64,000 nucleotides of DNA from Thiocapsa rosea (GCF_003634315.1 NZ_RBXL01000001.1:3018501-3082500); one strand, 5' to 3'. Shown: positions 41,351-52,293, numbered from the stretch's first letter. The notes: generated by a model from the letters alone, not told the origin. Numbers and translations: made by a program.

Positions 41351-43126
41351 GGTCAACGCGAATGCGCTGCCCACCCAGCCGCGACGCGGGAAATTGGCGC
41401 TGTCGAGGGTGTCGAGATAGAAGCTCAGGCCGAGCGAGCCTTCGTCGAACCCGTACCCCTGCATGCCGGGCTCACCGTAACGCAGGTCGGCGTCGCCCGC
41501 GTAGCGACTGTACTTCAGCCCGAGCCGTCCCCAGTCGCCGAAATTCCGGCCGCCTTCGAGTGAGCCGCCGAGACGCGCGATCAGATATTTTGCCGTCGGG
41601 TTATCCGATTTCTCCGGCTCGAACAGGGTCAGACTCTGGGTGAAGTAGCCTGCGGTCGCCTCGAGATACCAGCGCTCCAAGGGGTCGAGCGGCTGATAGA
41701 GCTCGGTGGTCAGGCCGGGCTCCTCGCCGGCCTGCAGAAAGGTCCGCCACTCGGCGTTCAGTGCGTTCACGGGCGCCATCGTGTAGGCCGCGCCGACGTT
41801 GAATTGCGAGTCGCCCCCGGAGGCGGATGACAGCTCGATGCCGAACTGCAGGGAGCTGGTACCCCATGATTTCTCGGTCGCGGTAATCACCAGCTCGGTC
41901 TCGTCCTCGGAGGTCTCCTCGACGCGATAGTGGACCGATTGGAAGTTGTCTTGATCGAAGATGCGGTCGATCTGCGCCTCCAATGCATCCGTGTTCAGCG
42001 GCTCGCCGAGCGGCACGTCCAAGCGCTCGGTGATGAGTGCGTCGGCCAGGCGCGAGTGATTCTCGACGCGCACGCGATCGATGATCGGCATCGGTCCGCC
42101 TCCGAGCCGTTGCCGGTCGAGATAGGCGGCATAGCGGGCCGTCGGGATCTCGATCGCCGCCAGCGCGGCCTCCTGCTCCCGAGCACCGAGCTCCCCGATG
42201 GCGATCGCCTCCAGCATCCTGTTGAAATCCGCAGCCGTGACTTTGCGCCCGAGGGGCGGGGTGATGAGGACATCGCGCCCGCGCAGCTTGGCGATCTCCT
42301 CCTGGGTGTTGCGCCAGGTCACGAGGCCCATCACCTGATCGAGCATCTCGAGCACATTGTTGATCTCTTCGCGATCGCGACGGGGTCCGCCGACATCCAC
42401 GGCGATGATGATGTCCGCGCCCATGTCGCGGACCACGCTGACCGGCAGATTCATGGCTAGACCGCCGTCGATGAGGAGTTGATCGTCGATCTCCACCGGA
42501 GCGAAGGCCGCGGGCACCGCCATACTGGCGCGGATCGAGGTCGCGAGATCGCCGCCGGCGAGGATCACCGCCTCCCCGGTCACCGCGTCCGTGGCGACGG
42601 CGCGAAAGGGAATTTTGAGGTCGTCGAAATCGTGGATCGCTCTTGCGGGAAGCGTGTAGCGGCGCAGCGCGAGGTCGAGCCGGTGGCCTTGGATCAGGGC
42701 CGGGACGAGATTTACTTCGCGCTTTTCCTCGTTCACCCCCGGCCTGGCGCTCAACAGGAAGTCGTTGTCGTCGAGCTTGCGATGGATGCGCCGATCCTGG
42801 CGCGGGGGCTCGTCCTGAAAGAGCGCTGTCCAGTCGATCTCCTCGATGGTGGCCTCGATCTCGTCCGGCGACATGCCCATGGCATAGAGCCCGCCTACGA
42901 CGGCACCCATCGAGGTGCCGGCGACATAGTCGACCGGGATACCCATGCGCTCGATCACCTTCAGAACCCCGACGTGTGCCGCGCCGCGTGCCCCGCCGCC
43001 GGAGAGCGCCAGGCCGATCGTCGGCCGCTCGGCGGCCTGCGGCGGAGCGCTCGGGAGTACAAGTCCGAGCAGGGGGATCAGCAGCAGCGCCAGCCGCAGC
43101 GGATGCTTCAGAGCACGCACAGGCAC
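40883..43126 (-). CDS. Patatin-like phospholipase with outer-membrane beta-barrel (type Vd autotransporter-like)
   Basis: A 747-residue secreted lipase. A signal peptide of about 31 residues is followed by the patatin domain: oxyanion motif GGGARG (43-48), nucleophile elbow GTSMG with S72, and a DGG dyad at about 219 (LLIDGGLAMNLPV). A POTRA-like region (about 340-410) and a 16-strand-type surface-antigen beta-barrel follow (GYFTQSLTLFE..., GWVGSAFALTSRTEIG, YLGYGYADGGFGALYLMLGR). This order matches PlpD/type Vd proteins, which carry their passenger across the outer membrane. It converges on the hydrogenase protease gene. Confidence 0.92.
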   Translation of the reverse strand: MPVRALKHPLRLALLLIPLLGLVLPSAPPQAAERPTIGLALSGGGARGAAHVGVLKVIERMGIPVDYVAGTSMGAVVGGLYAMGMSPDEIEATIEEIDWTALFQDEPPRQDRRIHRKLDDNDFLLSARPGVNEEKREVNLVPALIQGHRLDLALRRYTLPARAIHDFDDLKIPFRAVATDAVTGEAVILAGGDLATSIRASMAVPAAFAPVEIDDQLLIDGGLAMNLPVSVVRDMGADIIIAVDVGGPRRDREEINNVLEMLDQVMGLVTWRNTQEEIAKLRGRDVLITPPLGRKVTAADFNRMLEAIAIGELGAREQEAALAAIEIPTARYAAYLDRQRLGGGPMPIIDRVRVENHSRLADALITERLDVPLGEPLNTDALEAQIDRIFDQDNFQSVHYRVEETSEDETELVITATEKSWGTSSLQFGIELSSASGGDSQFNVGAAYTMAPVNALNAEWRTFLQAGEEPGLTTELYQPLDPLERWYLEATAGYFTQSLTLFEPEKSDNPTAKYLIARLGGSLEGGRNFGDWGRLGLKYSRYAGDADLRYGEPGMQGYGFDEGSLGLSFYLDTLDSANFPRRGWVGSAFALTSRTEIGASENYDQAGFNLVNAHSWGKNTLLTGFRMAGSFGGQEPAQSFYRLGGFLNLSGFNQDELSGGNLGLARAVYMRNLTSGLVSTYAGASLEAGNVWDRRSEIGFDNLRFGSSLFLGADTFIGPIYLGYGYADGGFGALYLMLGRPWNTRAH

Positions 43127-43274
43127 GATGTCGTTCCTCGTGGAAAAAAAGCGCTACGTTAGCATGCCCGCGACACACCGCGTCGGCTCGCAGCGCTGCA
43201 ATGCAAGGATCGGCCGTGGGCGAGCCTTTTCGGCTAGACTTCGGCCGTCGAACCCTCATCAAGGATGCTTGACG

Positions 43275-44477
43275 ATGTCCTGCAGCATGCGTGTCTCGGA
43301 GCCTGATTCGGATGGACTATTCGAAACCCGGCGCGTCTCGCGTCGACTCGGGCCACTGGTCTGCTCCTTGTTTATCGGTGGTTTGGCGCTGTCGGGCTGC
43401 GGTGAGACCGACGCCCCTGCGCTGCAGATGCCGCCGCCCTCGGTGATCGTGGTTCCGGCCGAGTCGCGCGTCGTCGACGAGGAGGCGTCCTTCGTCGGGC
43501 GGGTGATCGCGGTCAACCGGGTCGATCTGCGTGCCCGGGTCGAGGGCTTCCTCGAGGAACGTCGTTTCACCGAAGGCCAAGAGGTGAAGGTCGGCGATGT
43601 CCTCTTCGTGATCGAGCCCGGTCAGTACGCGGCTGCGGTCGAGCAACGCCAAGCCGATCTGGAAAAGGCGCGGGCCGATCAACTCAACACCGCCGCCCAG
43701 TTGGCGCGCGGACTGGAGTTGGTGAAGGCCAAGAACATCTCGCAATCATCGGTCGACGAGCTGCAGGCGGCGGATTCGATCGCGAAGGCGGGCATTACGC
43801 TTGCGCAGGCGGCCCTGACCCGGGCCATGCTCGACCTGAGCTATACCAAGATCACGGCGCCGGTGGCCGGCCGCATCGGGCTTGCGAGCTACACGGTGGG
43901 TAACCTGGTCGGTCCCGCCTCGGGCACCTTGGCGACGATCGTGAGTCGCGATCCCATCTACGTCCAGTTTCCGGTGACACAGCGTGATCTGCTCGGCGCG
44001 CGCCAAACCATCGAGGACAAGGGCGGCAATGCTCGCGATGTGAGGGTCCGTGTGCGCCTCCCGGACGGCACACTCTACGAGTACGCCGGGCGTCTGGATT
44101 TCGTCGACGTGACCACGGATCCGGGGACGGACTCGGTCACCCTGCGCGCCGAGCTGCCGAACCCGGACGGCATCCTCGTCGACCGCCAGTATGTCGGGGT
44201 CCTGCTTGAAGCCGGCGCACCTGAATCGGCGATCCTGATCCCGCAATCGGCATTGCAAGTCGACCAGCAAGGCGTCTACGTCTTGATCCTCGATGCCGAC
44301 GGCAAGGCCCAAACACGTCGCATCGAGACGGGGCAGACCAAGGGGCCGGATATCGTCGTCACCAAGGGTCTGACCGACGGCGAGCTGATCATCACGCAAG
44401 GGATTCAGCAGGTACGACCCGGTCAGGCCGTGAGCGCCGCGCCTGCGAAGAGCGCTGCCGGGGAGCTCGAGCAATGA
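43275..44477 (+). CDS. RND efflux periplasmic adaptor (membrane fusion lipoprotein)
   Basis: Links the RND pump to an outer-membrane channel. 400 residues. The signal region ends in a lipobox LALSGC, so it is a lipoprotein in the periplasm. [20 protein letters not shown] and [20 protein letters not shown] are the two halves of the lipoyl domain, flanking an alpha-helical hairpin ([20 protein letters not shown]). The beta-barrel and membrane-proximal domains follow. The ATG at 43275 is preferred; another lies four codons later. Overlaps the pump gene by 4 bp. No TolC-type gene is adjacent. Confidence 0.93.
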   Translation: MSCSMRVSEPDSDGLFETRRVSRRLGPLVCSLFIGGLALSGCGETDAPALQMPPPSVIVVPAESRVVDEEASFVGRVIAVNRVDLRARVEGFLEERRFTEGQEVKVGDVLFVIEPGQYAAAVEQRQADLEKARADQLNTAAQLARGLELVKAKNISQSSVDELQAADSIAKAGITLAQAALTRAMLDLSYTKITAPVAGRIGLASYTVGNLVGPASGTLATIVSRDPIYVQFPVTQRDLLGARQTIEDKGGNARDVRVRVRLPDGTLYEYAGRLDFVDVTTDPGTDSVTLRAELPNPDGILVDRQYVGVLLEAGAPESAILIPQSALQVDQQGVYVLILDADGKAQTRRIETGQTKGPDIVVTKGLTDGELIITQGIQQVRPGQAVSAAPAKSAAGELEQ

Positions 44478-47400
44478 TCTCCGATGTCTTCATCGACCGG
44501 CCGCGGCTCTCGATCGTCATCTCGGTCGTCATCACGCTGGCCGGCCTGATCGCCATCACCCGCATCCCGGTCGCTCAGTTTCCCGACATCGTCCCGCCGC
44601 AGGTCTCGGTCAGCGCGGCCTATCCCGGCGCGAGCGCGTCGGTCGTGGAGTCGACGGTCGCTCAGCCGATCGAGTCGCAGGTCAACGGTGTGGACAACAT
44701 GCTCTACATGCAGTCCACCAGCGGCAACGACGGCAGCTACTCGCTCACCGTCACCTTTGCGCTCGGCTCCGACCCGGACATCAATACGGTCAACGTGCAG
44801 AATCGGGCCAATCTGGCGATGGCCCAGCTCCCGGAGGAGGTCAAGCGGCAGGGGCTGACGGTTCAGAAGAAATCCAACGCCATGTTGCAGGTGGTGGCGC
44901 TGTATTCGCCGAAGGGTGCCTACGACGGGCTGTTCCTGAGCAATTACGCGACCATCAACGTCGTCGACACCCTGGCGCGTGTGCCCGGCGTGGGACAGGC
45001 GTCGCTGTTCGGGCCGCTCGACTACAGCATGCGGATCTGGCTCGACGCGGATCGTCTCACCGCGCTCTCGCTTACGCCCGCCGATGTGATCGCGGCGATC
45101 CAGAGCCAGAACATCCAGGCCGCGGTGGGACGGATCGGCGCGCAGCCGATGATGGCCGACCAACAGTTCCAGATCACGCTCCAGACTCAGGGGCGCTTGA
45201 GCGATGCTGCCGAGTTCGAGCGCATCGTCGTGCGGGCCAACCCGGACGGCTCCACCGTTCTGGTCTCGGATATCGGGCGCGTCGAGCTCGGCGCGCGCCA
45301 GTCGGACTCTTTCAGCCGATTGGACGGACGGGACGCGGCCGCCATCGGGATCTATCTCGCGCCCGGTGCCAATGCGGTGTCCGTGGCCGACGGTATCGAG
45401 GCGGCGATGGATCGGCTCGCCGAGCGGTTCCCGGACGATCTCGGCTATACCTTGGTGTACGACACCACGGACTTCGTCAACGCAAGTCTCGAGAAGGTCG
45501 TGCATACCCTGCTCGAGGCCTTCGTCCTGGTGATCCTGGTCGTGTTCCTCTTTCTCGGGAGCTGGCGTGCCACACTGATCCCCTTGATCGCGGTGCCCGT
45601 GGCCCTGATCGGGACCTTCGCCTTCCTGCTCGCGATCGGCTTCTCGGCCAACACCATCTCGCTCTTGGCCGTGGTGCTGGCGATCGGGATCGTGGTCGAC
45701 GATGCCATCGTGGTGGTGGAGAACGTCGAGCGCATCATGGAGGAGGAGGGTCTGCCGCCGCGCGAGGCCGCCAAGAAGGCGATGGGTCAGATCACCGGGC
45801 CCATCATCGCCATCACCCTGGTGTTGCTGTCGGTCTTTCTGCCGGTGGCCTTCATCCCCGGGATCACCGGACAGCTCTTCCAGCAGTTCGCGGCCGTCGT
45901 CGCCTTCGCGATGCTGATCTCGGCCGTCAATGCCCTGACCCTCTCGCCCGCGCTGTGCGCCGTGCTGCTCAAGCCGGGCGGTCATCGGCGCGGTCCGATG
46001 CGCTATGTCATGAGCGGGATCGACCGCGTTCGCGACGGCTATGCCGCGATCGTCACGCGGCTGGTGCGTTTTTCGATGCTGGTCTTGGTGCTGATCCTGG
46101 GCATCGGGCTTGCGACCGGCTGGCTGTTCAAGATCACGCCGACCGGATTCCTCCCGGAGGAGGATCAAGGCGCCTTCATGGCCCATGTGCAGTTGCCGCA
46201 GGGCGCCTCGGTGAACCGCACCTTCGAGGTGGTCAAGGAGCTCGAAACGCTGGTGAAGGCCGATCCCGCGGTCGCGCACGTGGTGACGATCACGGGCTTC
46301 AGCATCCTCGACGGTGCGGTGCTCTCCAACTCAGCGGCCGTCATCGGGCGCTTAAAGCCGTTCGAGGAGCGCAAGACGGCGGATCTGAAGGTCGATGCCG
46401 TCATCGATCGGATCGCGGCCCAAACGATCGGTATCCCGAGCGCGCGGGTCATGCCCTTCAATCTCCCGCCGATCGTCGGTCTGGGGACCGGCGGAGGCTT
46501 TCAGTACCAGCTCGAAGACCTGCAGGGTCGTACCCCGGAGGCGCTCGCCGGGGTGATGCGCGGGCTCATCCTCGCCGCCAATCAGGATCCGGCCTTTTCG
46601 CGCGTGTTCTCGACCTGGGCGACCGACAACCCGCAGGTGTTCCTCGACATCGACCGCGAGAAGGTCCAGACCTTGGGTGTGCGCATCAGCGACGTCTTCA
46701 ACGCGCTGCAGGCGACCTTGGGCGGCTACTACGTCAACGACTTCAACCGGTTCGGACGGGTCTGGCAGGTCCAGGTGGAAGGCCGCGAGGCCGATCGTCG
46801 GAGCGTCGAGGACATCTACCGGATCCATGTCCGCAACGACCAAGGCGAGATGGTCCCGCTGCGCGCACTGCTGACCCCCGAGCTGATTCTGGGGCCGCAG
46901 CTCCTGCAGCGTTACAACAACTATCGCAGCGTCACGATTCAGGGCGAGCCTGCGGCCGGATTCAGCTCGGGCGACGCCTTGGCGGCGATGGAGCGGATCT
47001 CCGCGGCGACCTTGCCGGCGGGCTACGGCTTCGAGTGGACGGGCACCGCCTTTCAGGAACGCGAGGCCGGCGGTCAGACGCCGATCGTGTTGGCGCTGGC
47101 GGTCTTGTTCGCCTACCTCTTCCTGGTCGGGCTCTACGAGAGCTGGTCGATGCCGGCGGTCGTGCTCCTGAGCGTCACGGTCGGGGTGCTCGGCGCGCTC
47201 TGCGCACTCTGGGTCGCGGGTCTCTCCAACGATCTCTACGCCCAGGTCGGCATCGTGGTGCTGATCGGACTGGCGAGCAAGAACGCGATCCTCATCGTCG
47301 AGTTCGCCATCGAGCAGCGTGCCTCCGGGGCCTCGATCCTGGATGCGGCCACCCGGGCGGCACGTCTGCGGATTCGCGCCGTGCTCATGACCAGCTTTGC

Positions 47401-47623
47401 CTTCATCCTCGGCCTGGTCCCCTTGATCATCGCCAGCGGTGCCGGCGAGGCGAGTCAGCGCGGCGTCGGCACGGCCGTCTTCGGTGGCATGCTTGCCGCC
47501 TCGCTGATCGGGATCTTCCTGATCCCGATGCTCTACGTGGTCTTCCAGCGGTTTCGCGAGAAGTTCCACGGGGGCGTCAAGGTTCGGGATCCGGGTCCGG
47601 ACCACGAGGCATCGGTCTCATGA
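44474..47623 (+). CDS. RND multidrug efflux pump, HAE-1 family (AcrB-like)
   Basis: Proton-driven tripartite exporter of the inner membrane, 1049 residues, the standard HAE-1 length. [20 protein letters not shown] opens the first helix. The paired proton-relay aspartates D409 and D410 lie in [21 protein letters not shown] second set of helices includes [22 protein letters not shown]. Two large periplasmic loops follow helices 1 and 7. The pump begins inside the adaptor stop codon. Substrates cannot be inferred. A partial repeat element follows the stop. Confidence 0.95.
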   Translation: MISDVFIDRPRLSIVISVVITLAGLIAITRIPVAQFPDIVPPQVSVSAAYPGASASVVESTVAQPIESQVNGVDNMLYMQSTSGNDGSYSLTVTFALGSDPDINTVNVQNRANLAMAQLPEEVKRQGLTVQKKSNAMLQVVALYSPKGAYDGLFLSNYATINVVDTLARVPGVGQASLFGPLDYSMRIWLDADRLTALSLTPADVIAAIQSQNIQAAVGRIGAQPMMADQQFQITLQTQGRLSDAAEFERIVVRANPDGSTVLVSDIGRVELGARQSDSFSRLDGRDAAAIGIYLAPGANAVSVADGIEAAMDRLAERFPDDLGYTLVYDTTDFVNASLEKVVHTLLEAFVLVILVVFLFLGSWRATLIPLIAVPVALIGTFAFLLAIGFSANTISLLAVVLAIGIVVDDAIVVVENVERIMEEEGLPPREAAKKAMGQITGPIIAITLVLLSVFLPVAFIPGITGQLFQQFAAVVAFAMLISAVNALTLSPALCAVLLKPGGHRRGPMRYVMSGIDRVRDGYAAIVTRLVRFSMLVLVLILGIGLATGWLFKITPTGFLPEEDQGAFMAHVQLPQGASVNRTFEVVKELETLVKADPAVAHVVTITGFSILDGAVLSNSAAVIGRLKPFEERKTADLKVDAVIDRIAAQTIGIPSARVMPFNLPPIVGLGTGGGFQYQLEDLQGRTPEALAGVMRGLILAANQDPAFSRVFSTWATDNPQVFLDIDREKVQTLGVRISDVFNALQATLGGYYVNDFNRFGRVWQVQVEGREADRRSVEDIYRIHVRNDQGEMVPLRALLTPELILGPQLLQRYNNYRSVTIQGEPAAGFSSGDALAAMERISAATLPAGYGFEWTGTAFQEREAGGQTPIVLALAVLFAYLFLVGLYESWSMPAVVLLSVTVGVLGALCALWVAGLSNDLYAQVGIVVLIGLASKNAILIVEFAIEQRASGASILDAATRAARLRIRAVLMTSFAFILGLVPLIIASGAGEASQRGVGTAVFGGMLAASLIGIFLIPMLYVVFQRFREKFHGGVKVRDPGPDHEASVS

Positions 47624-47638
47624 CGTCCGAAGGGGGGC

Positions 47639-47690
47639 GGTCAAGCCACTCCAACACATGACGCATCCCGCATCGGGCGCGGTTTAAACA
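47639..47690. repeat. Partial GCGCGGTTTAA repeat
   Basis: Half of the composite element: tcaagccactccaacacatg, gacgcatcccgcatc and GGGCGCGGTTTAAAC, in the 80-bp gap before the small lipoprotein gene. Confidence 0.75.
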
Positions 47691-47703
47691 CAATGGAGCC
47701 AAC

Positions 47704-48015
47704 ATGATCGACGCCGATACCCTTTCCAAACATCGCCGGTTTTCGTCTCCGGTTCTGACTCTGACTCTGACTCTGACTCTGGGCCTCACGCTCCTGCTCC
47801 TTGCCGGCTGCGGCGACCAGGTCATCGTCGAGGGCGTGAACGCCTCCGACGGGGATCTCGTCGGAGACAGCGTCATCGACAATCCGGCGGCGGATGCCGC
47901 GGGGATTGCATCCGGCGAACCCTACGCGATCGGCAATCCCTACGAGGAGGCCGAGGAGGGCGAGAAGAACATGGGACCCAATGCGCCGGGGTATATCCCC
48001 GAGACCATCGATTAG
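47704..48015 (+). CDS. Small lipoprotein with a hexanucleotide repeat in its signal peptide
   Basis: A 103-residue predicted lipoprotein. The hydrophobic core is a run of Leu-Thr dipeptides (VLTLTLTLTLGLTLLLLAGC) ending in the lipobox LLAGC. The Leu-Thr run is encoded by four tandem CTGACT units (47755-47778). The mature part is acidic and short (GDQVIVEGVNASDGDLVGDS...NPYEEAEEGEKNMGPN) with no known domain. Changes in repeat number keep the frame but alter the length of the signal core. Confidence 0.75.
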   Translation: MIDADTLSKHRRFSSPVLTLTLTLTLGLTLLLLAGCGDQVIVEGVNASDGDLVGDSVIDNPAADAAGIASGEPYAIGNPYEEAEEGEKNMGPNAPGYIPETID

Positions 48016-48051
48016 AAACGCCTCAGAAATACATTGAGCTCCGAATCCAAT

Positions 48052-48100
48052 CGTTGTCGTTGTCGTTGTCGTTGTCGTAATCGAGTACGACAACGACAAC
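48052..48100. repeat. (GTTGTC)n hairpin, copy 3
   Basis: Four CGTTGT units (48052-48077) face TACGACAACGACAAC (48086-48100) across a short loop, 37 bp after the lipoprotein stop and 125 bp before the channel gene. Confidence 0.85.
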
Positions 48101-48224
48101 AGGGGCAAAGGTATCCCCTCGTCGAGTTCTCTGACCCATTGTTGAAACGCTCCTTCGGCGTCGTGACCCGATCAGCCCGCCCTTTTAGGGCGGTCCGCAG
48201 GTTCGGCCCGGGTCGGAAGCTTCG

Positions 48225-51200
48225 ATGATGAGACATCCGATTGTCGGCTGCACGCTTGCTTTGGGGCTCTGCCTGACGCTGTTGTCGTCGACACTTGGTG
48301 CCGAAAACGGCGGCATAGGCTCGTTGAATCCGTCGCTGATGTCGGCGGAGGGCCTGGAGGCGAAGATCGCCCGGGCCGAGACAAGCACCGATCTGGATGC
48401 CGACCTCAAGACCAAGGTCATCGCCCGCTACCGTGAGGCCCTGTCCAACCTCAAAGAGGCCGAGGTCAATAGGGACCGTGCCACGGCCTTCGAGGAGGTC
48501 GCGCAGGCGGCGCCGGAGGAGACGCGCCGCATTCGCGAACGTACGCTGGAGGCCGGCTCAGTCGATGCGCTCGAGGGGCTCGGCGTCGGTTCGCAGACGC
48601 CGCGCGGGGAGATCGCGCTGCGTCTGCGCAAGGCCCAAGCCGACCTCGCCGCGGCAGAGGCGCGGCGCGCCGATTTCGAGCGCCAGCGCGTCTTCCACGA
48701 AAACCGCCCGACCATGATCCGCCAGCGCTTGACGGCGGCGCAGGAGCAGCAGGACGGGATCGCCGCGGCCTTGCGGGTGGAGCCCGGCGGCGGCGAGCAT
48801 GTCTCTCCGGTCTCGGGCGCAGGCTCTTCACTCGTACAGGCTCGATGGTGGGCGCTGGAGACCCGCTACGTCGCTTTGAGTACCGAGATCCGGTCATTCG
48901 AGCAAGAGCTGATCAGTCAGCCGATGCGGTTGGAGCTGCTCGCGGCCAGGCGCGACGAGGAGGCCGCCAGTGTCGCGCGTCTGCGCACGCAGGTCGAGGC
49001 ACTGAAGGTGCTGCTCAACGACACGCATGAGACCGAGGCTGCGTTCGCGAAGGCCGAGGCTGCGCGGATGCTGGAGTTAACCAAGGGGTCAGACCCGTTG
49101 CTGAGCCAGCTCGCGCGCGAGAACGCTGAGCTGACGGAACAGCTCTCGGCCATCGCCGGACGGCTCGACGAACACGACGAGGACGAAGCGCAGGCACTGC
49201 GGTTGGCCGAGCGGATCCAGGCCAATTTCGAGCGCGTGCGGGCGGCTCGGGAGGTCAGCGGACTGACCGAAGGCATCGGCCCGCTCTTGCTCGAGCACCG
49301 TGCGGACCTGCCCGATTTCGAGGTTTATACCCGCAATCTGCGTGCGCTTGAGCAGCAGATCGCCGCGGTCAACGTCAGCCGGCTGCAGCACCTCGACGAG
49401 GCGACCCGCATCGCCGATCCGAATCGCACCCTCGCCGAGCTTTCCGCCAAGCTCTCGGCCGACTCGAAACCGCAGGATCTCGACACCCTGCGCACCTTGA
49501 TCGTGGGGCGCCAGGTGTTGCTCGCCAAGCAGCTCGAGGCCGAGGGCGTACAGCTCGATGCGCTGCAGAGGCTCAAGGCCGCCGAGGGTCGGATGCTGGA
49601 TGTCGCGCGCGCTTACGATTACTTTCTCGAAGAGCACCTGTTTTGGCTCGGTACGGGGGCCAAAACCCGTCCGGCGGAGTTGGCGAATCTTCAACCCGAG
49701 ATCGGGCGCCTGCTGTCGCCCTCGGTCTGGTCGGAGCTTGGCCGCAGCCTCGCAGGGCCGCTCGCGACCTCGCCCCTGTATTGGCTCGTGGCGTTGGTGT
49801 CGGGCGTGCTGCTGTGGAAGCGCAGCGCTTTGATTGCGCAGATCGAGCGCGCCTCGGTTCGACCCCAACCGCCGGGTGTCGGGGGCACGCGGCAAACGTT
49901 TCGGGCGCTGATGCTCACCCTGATCCTTGCAGTGCCCCTGCCCCTGTTGTTCGGCGCGCTCGGCGTGGCGCTTCAGAACGCCGCACAGGGTACGGAGGTG
50001 TCCGAGACGGCCGGGGTTCAACTGGTCCGCATCGCGGTCGTACTCTATGTCCTGCTGTTGTTGCGCGGGATCTGTCTGCCGTGCGGTCTGGCGATCGGGC
50101 ATTTCCGGTGGCCGCAGGCCGGTGCGCAACGGCTTAGGTCGGAGATCGGCTGGCTGATTTGGGTCCTGGTTCCGGCGATGCTGATCCTCGGCAAGGCGAT
50201 CAGCCTCAACCCGGATGCCGCTGTCGGACTGGTCGCGCGGCTCACCGCATTGGTCTCCGTCGCGGCGATCGCCTTGTTCTTTTTCCGATTGTTTCACCCC
50301 GGGAGCGGTCTTCTGAAGGCGTCGCGGCAAGGTCCTGGCGCCGGTCTGTTGGCCCGTGCCTATCCGATCTGGTATCCAGTGTTGGTGGCCGTGCCTTTGG
50401 TGATCTTGGTTCTCGTCTTGGAAGGTTACGCCTATTCGGCGCTCGTCCTCTGGGATGCCTATCTGCTCACCTTGGGATTGAGCGTTGCCTTGCTCTTGCT
50501 CCATGCCCTGGCGTCGAGCTGGCTGATGCACGCACGCAGCCGTTTGGCTCGCCGGGTTGCGCTCGAGCGCCGAGCGGCCGCCGTCGCGGAGCACGAGGCG
50601 ACGGACGGCGGGGAGCTTGGCGCCGCGCCGTCCGACGACGCGAACATCGATCTCGCGGCGGCAAGCGCGGCCGGTCGAGAGCTTCTGGGGATGGCGGCCG
50701 TCGTCCTCGCCCTGGTCGGACTTTACGCCATCTGGTCGCCGGTCTTTCCGGCACTGGGCATCCTCGACGAGGTGACCCTCTGGCACACCACCCGGATCCT
50801 GGACGGGGAGGAGACGGCGCTGCCCGTCACCCTGGCCGATCTCGGGCTCGCCCTGCTTTACCTCGTTGCGATCGGCGTGCTCGCCAAACGGTTGCCCGCG
50901 ATGCTCGAGATCATCCTGAGCGAGCGTCTGCATGTGGCCTCGAGCAACCGCTACACGGTGACGACGCTGACGACCTACGTCATCGTCGCCTTGGGTATCG
51001 TGCTGGCGCTCAATACCGTGGGTGCTCAGTGGTCTCAGCTTCAGTGGTTGGTGGCGGCCATCGGGCTGGGGATCGGGTTCGGCCTGCAGGAGATCGTCGC
51101 GAACTTCGTCAGCGGCCTGATCATCCTGTTCGAGCGCCCGGTGCGGGTCGGCGATGTCATCACCGTAGACGGAACCGACGGCGTGGTGACCAAGATCCGC

Positions 51201-51680
51201 ATCCGCGCCACGACGATCCGCGGTTACGATCGCAAGGAGCTGCTGGTCCCGAACAAGGAGCTGATCACCGGTCGGCTGCTCAACTGGTCCCTGTCCGACC
51301 CGGTGACGCGGATCATGATTGTCGTGGGTGTGGCCTACGACACCGATGTGGACCTGGCCCATGCCCTGATGCGTGAGGCGGCGCGGGAGAATCCGCGCGT
51401 GCTTGCCAACCCCAAGCCTGCGGTAAACCTCGAAGGGTTCGGCGACAACGCCCTGACCCTGTCGCTGCGGGCCTATATCGAAGATATCGAGCATCGGGTT
51501 GCCATCACCTCCGAGCTCAACATGGCGATCAACCGCACATTCAGAGAGGCGGGCATCGTTATCGCCTACCCGCAGCGTGATCTGCACCTGGATACGCGCG
51601 GACCCTTACGGGTCAGGCTCGAAGAAGCGGATCGACCGGAATACCGCGACCTTGACGGCGAGGGTCTCGCCGGACGTTGA
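48225..51680 (+). CDS. Large mechanosensitive channel, MscK/MscM type
   Basis: An inner-membrane osmotic safety channel of 1151 residues. Signal peptide (about 1-26, cleaved near LGA), then a long periplasmic coiled-coil domain rich in Ala/Glu/Arg (about 45-500). About ten membrane helices follow from residue 510. The C-terminal MscS domain begins near 928 (WSQLQWLVAAIGLGIGFGLQ, EIVANFVSGLIILFERPVRVGDVITVDGTDGVV, then LVPNKELITGRLLNWSLSD). The order matches MscK (KefA) and MscM (YjeP). Two adjacent ATG codons are possible starts. Confidence 0.92.
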   Translation: MMRHPIVGCTLALGLCLTLLSSTLGAENGGIGSLNPSLMSAEGLEAKIARAETSTDLDADLKTKVIARYREALSNLKEAEVNRDRATAFEEVAQAAPEETRRIRERTLEAGSVDALEGLGVGSQTPRGEIALRLRKAQADLAAAEARRADFERQRVFHENRPTMIRQRLTAAQEQQDGIAAALRVEPGGGEHVSPVSGAGSSLVQARWWALETRYVALSTEIRSFEQELISQPMRLELLAARRDEEAASVARLRTQVEALKVLLNDTHETEAAFAKAEAARMLELTKGSDPLLSQLARENAELTEQLSAIAGRLDEHDEDEAQALRLAERIQANFERVRAAREVSGLTEGIGPLLLEHRADLPDFEVYTRNLRALEQQIAAVNVSRLQHLDEATRIADPNRTLAELSAKLSADSKPQDLDTLRTLIVGRQVLLAKQLEAEGVQLDALQRLKAAEGRMLDVARAYDYFLEEHLFWLGTGAKTRPAELANLQPEIGRLLSPSVWSELGRSLAGPLATSPLYWLVALVSGVLLWKRSALIAQIERASVRPQPPGVGGTRQTFRALMLTLILAVPLPLLFGALGVALQNAAQGTEVSETAGVQLVRIAVVLYVLLLLRGICLPCGLAIGHFRWPQAGAQRLRSEIGWLIWVLVPAMLILGKAISLNPDAAVGLVARLTALVSVAAIALFFFRLFHPGSGLLKASRQGPGAGLLARAYPIWYPVLVAVPLVILVLVLEGYAYSALVLWDAYLLTLGLSVALLLLHALASSWLMHARSRLARRVALERRAAAVAEHEATDGGELGAAPSDDANIDLAAASAAGRELLGMAAVVLALVGLYAIWSPVFPALGILDEVTLWHTTRILDGEETALPVTLADLGLALLYLVAIGVLAKRLPAMLEIILSERLHVASSNRYTVTTLTTYVIVALGIVLALNTVGAQWSQLQWLVAAIGLGIGFGLQEIVANFVSGLIILFERPVRVGDVITVDGTDGVVTKIRIRATTIRGYDRKELLVPNKELITGRLLNWSLSDPVTRIMIVVGVAYDTDVDLAHALMREAARENPRVLANPKPAVNLEGFGDNALTLSLRAYIEDIEHRVAITSELNMAINRTFREAGIVIAYPQRDLHLDTRGPLRVRLEEADRPEYRDLDGEGLAGR

Positions 51681-51741
51681 TCGGGTGACGTCGAGGTGCG
51701 AAGGCAGCGCGGGTGGACGTGTCCAGGCGGGCGAGCCCGTC

Positions 51742-52293
51742 TCAATGCGTCTCCAATTTGCCCAGCTCGCCGAGGATCTCCAGCACCAGTTGCCGGGTCT
51801 GCGTATCCATCCCGCGACAGAGCTGGTCCGGGTTGCGCTCCCCGTTGATCAGCGGGCGGACAACACCGGCCAGGCGGGCCATACTGCCTCCGACTTTGCT
51901 CATCTGATCGGCCATATTGCCGATCAGCACCAGCGCCTGCGGATCGCTGCGCGCGGCGTGGATCATGTGTGCGAGGCCCGGTGCGGCAAGGGTTGGATCC
52001 TGTGCTCGGCTCGGATCCGGCAGACTGGCGGGGTCTTGAAGCCCGCGCAGGACGGATTCCGCGATGACCCCGTCCTCTTCGTCGAGACCGCTCAGGAGCG
52101 CGGGCGAGCGCTCGCCATTGGCGATGCGTCGCAGGACGGCGACAAGCGTGCTCCAACCCTGTTGCTCGGCTTCGGCAAGCAGGGCCTTGAGTTCGGCTCG
52201 ACCCTCCGGGCGCTGGGTCAACGCGACCACTTGGCGGATGAAGGCCGCATGGACCAGTCGAATCTGCTCGCGCCGTTCCGGGAGGCTGGACAC
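51742..52293 (-). CDS. Hypothetical protein
   Basis: A 183-residue helical protein (VSSLPERREQIRLVHAAFIR...GELGKLETH). The GTG at 52293 is taken as start because a GAGGAG lies 9 bp upstream, and the longer frame enters a repeat. No signal peptide or membrane segment. Conserved-looking stretches (LLAEAEQQGWSTLVAVLRRIANGER, LIGNMADQMSKVGGSMARLA) did not match any family I know. Convergent with the channel gene. Confidence 0.62.
   Translation of the reverse strand: MSSLPERREQIRLVHAAFIRQVVALTQRPEGRAELKALLAEAEQQGWSTLVAVLRRIANGERSPALLSGLDEEDGVIAESVLRGLQDPASLPDPSRAQDPTLAAPGLAHMIHAARSDPQALVLIGNMADQMSKVGGSMARLAGVVRPLINGERNPDQLCRGMDTQTRQLVLEILGELGKLETH

Noticed and set aside
44423-47605. Two long minus-strand frames (618 and 417 codons) across the RND pump
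   Set aside because: Shadow frames opposite a clear AcrB-type protein.
49089-51587. 832-codon open frame on the minus strand
   Set aside because: Antisense to the MscS-type channel gene, which has clear domains. Rich in Arg/Gln/Asp/His as expected of a shadow.
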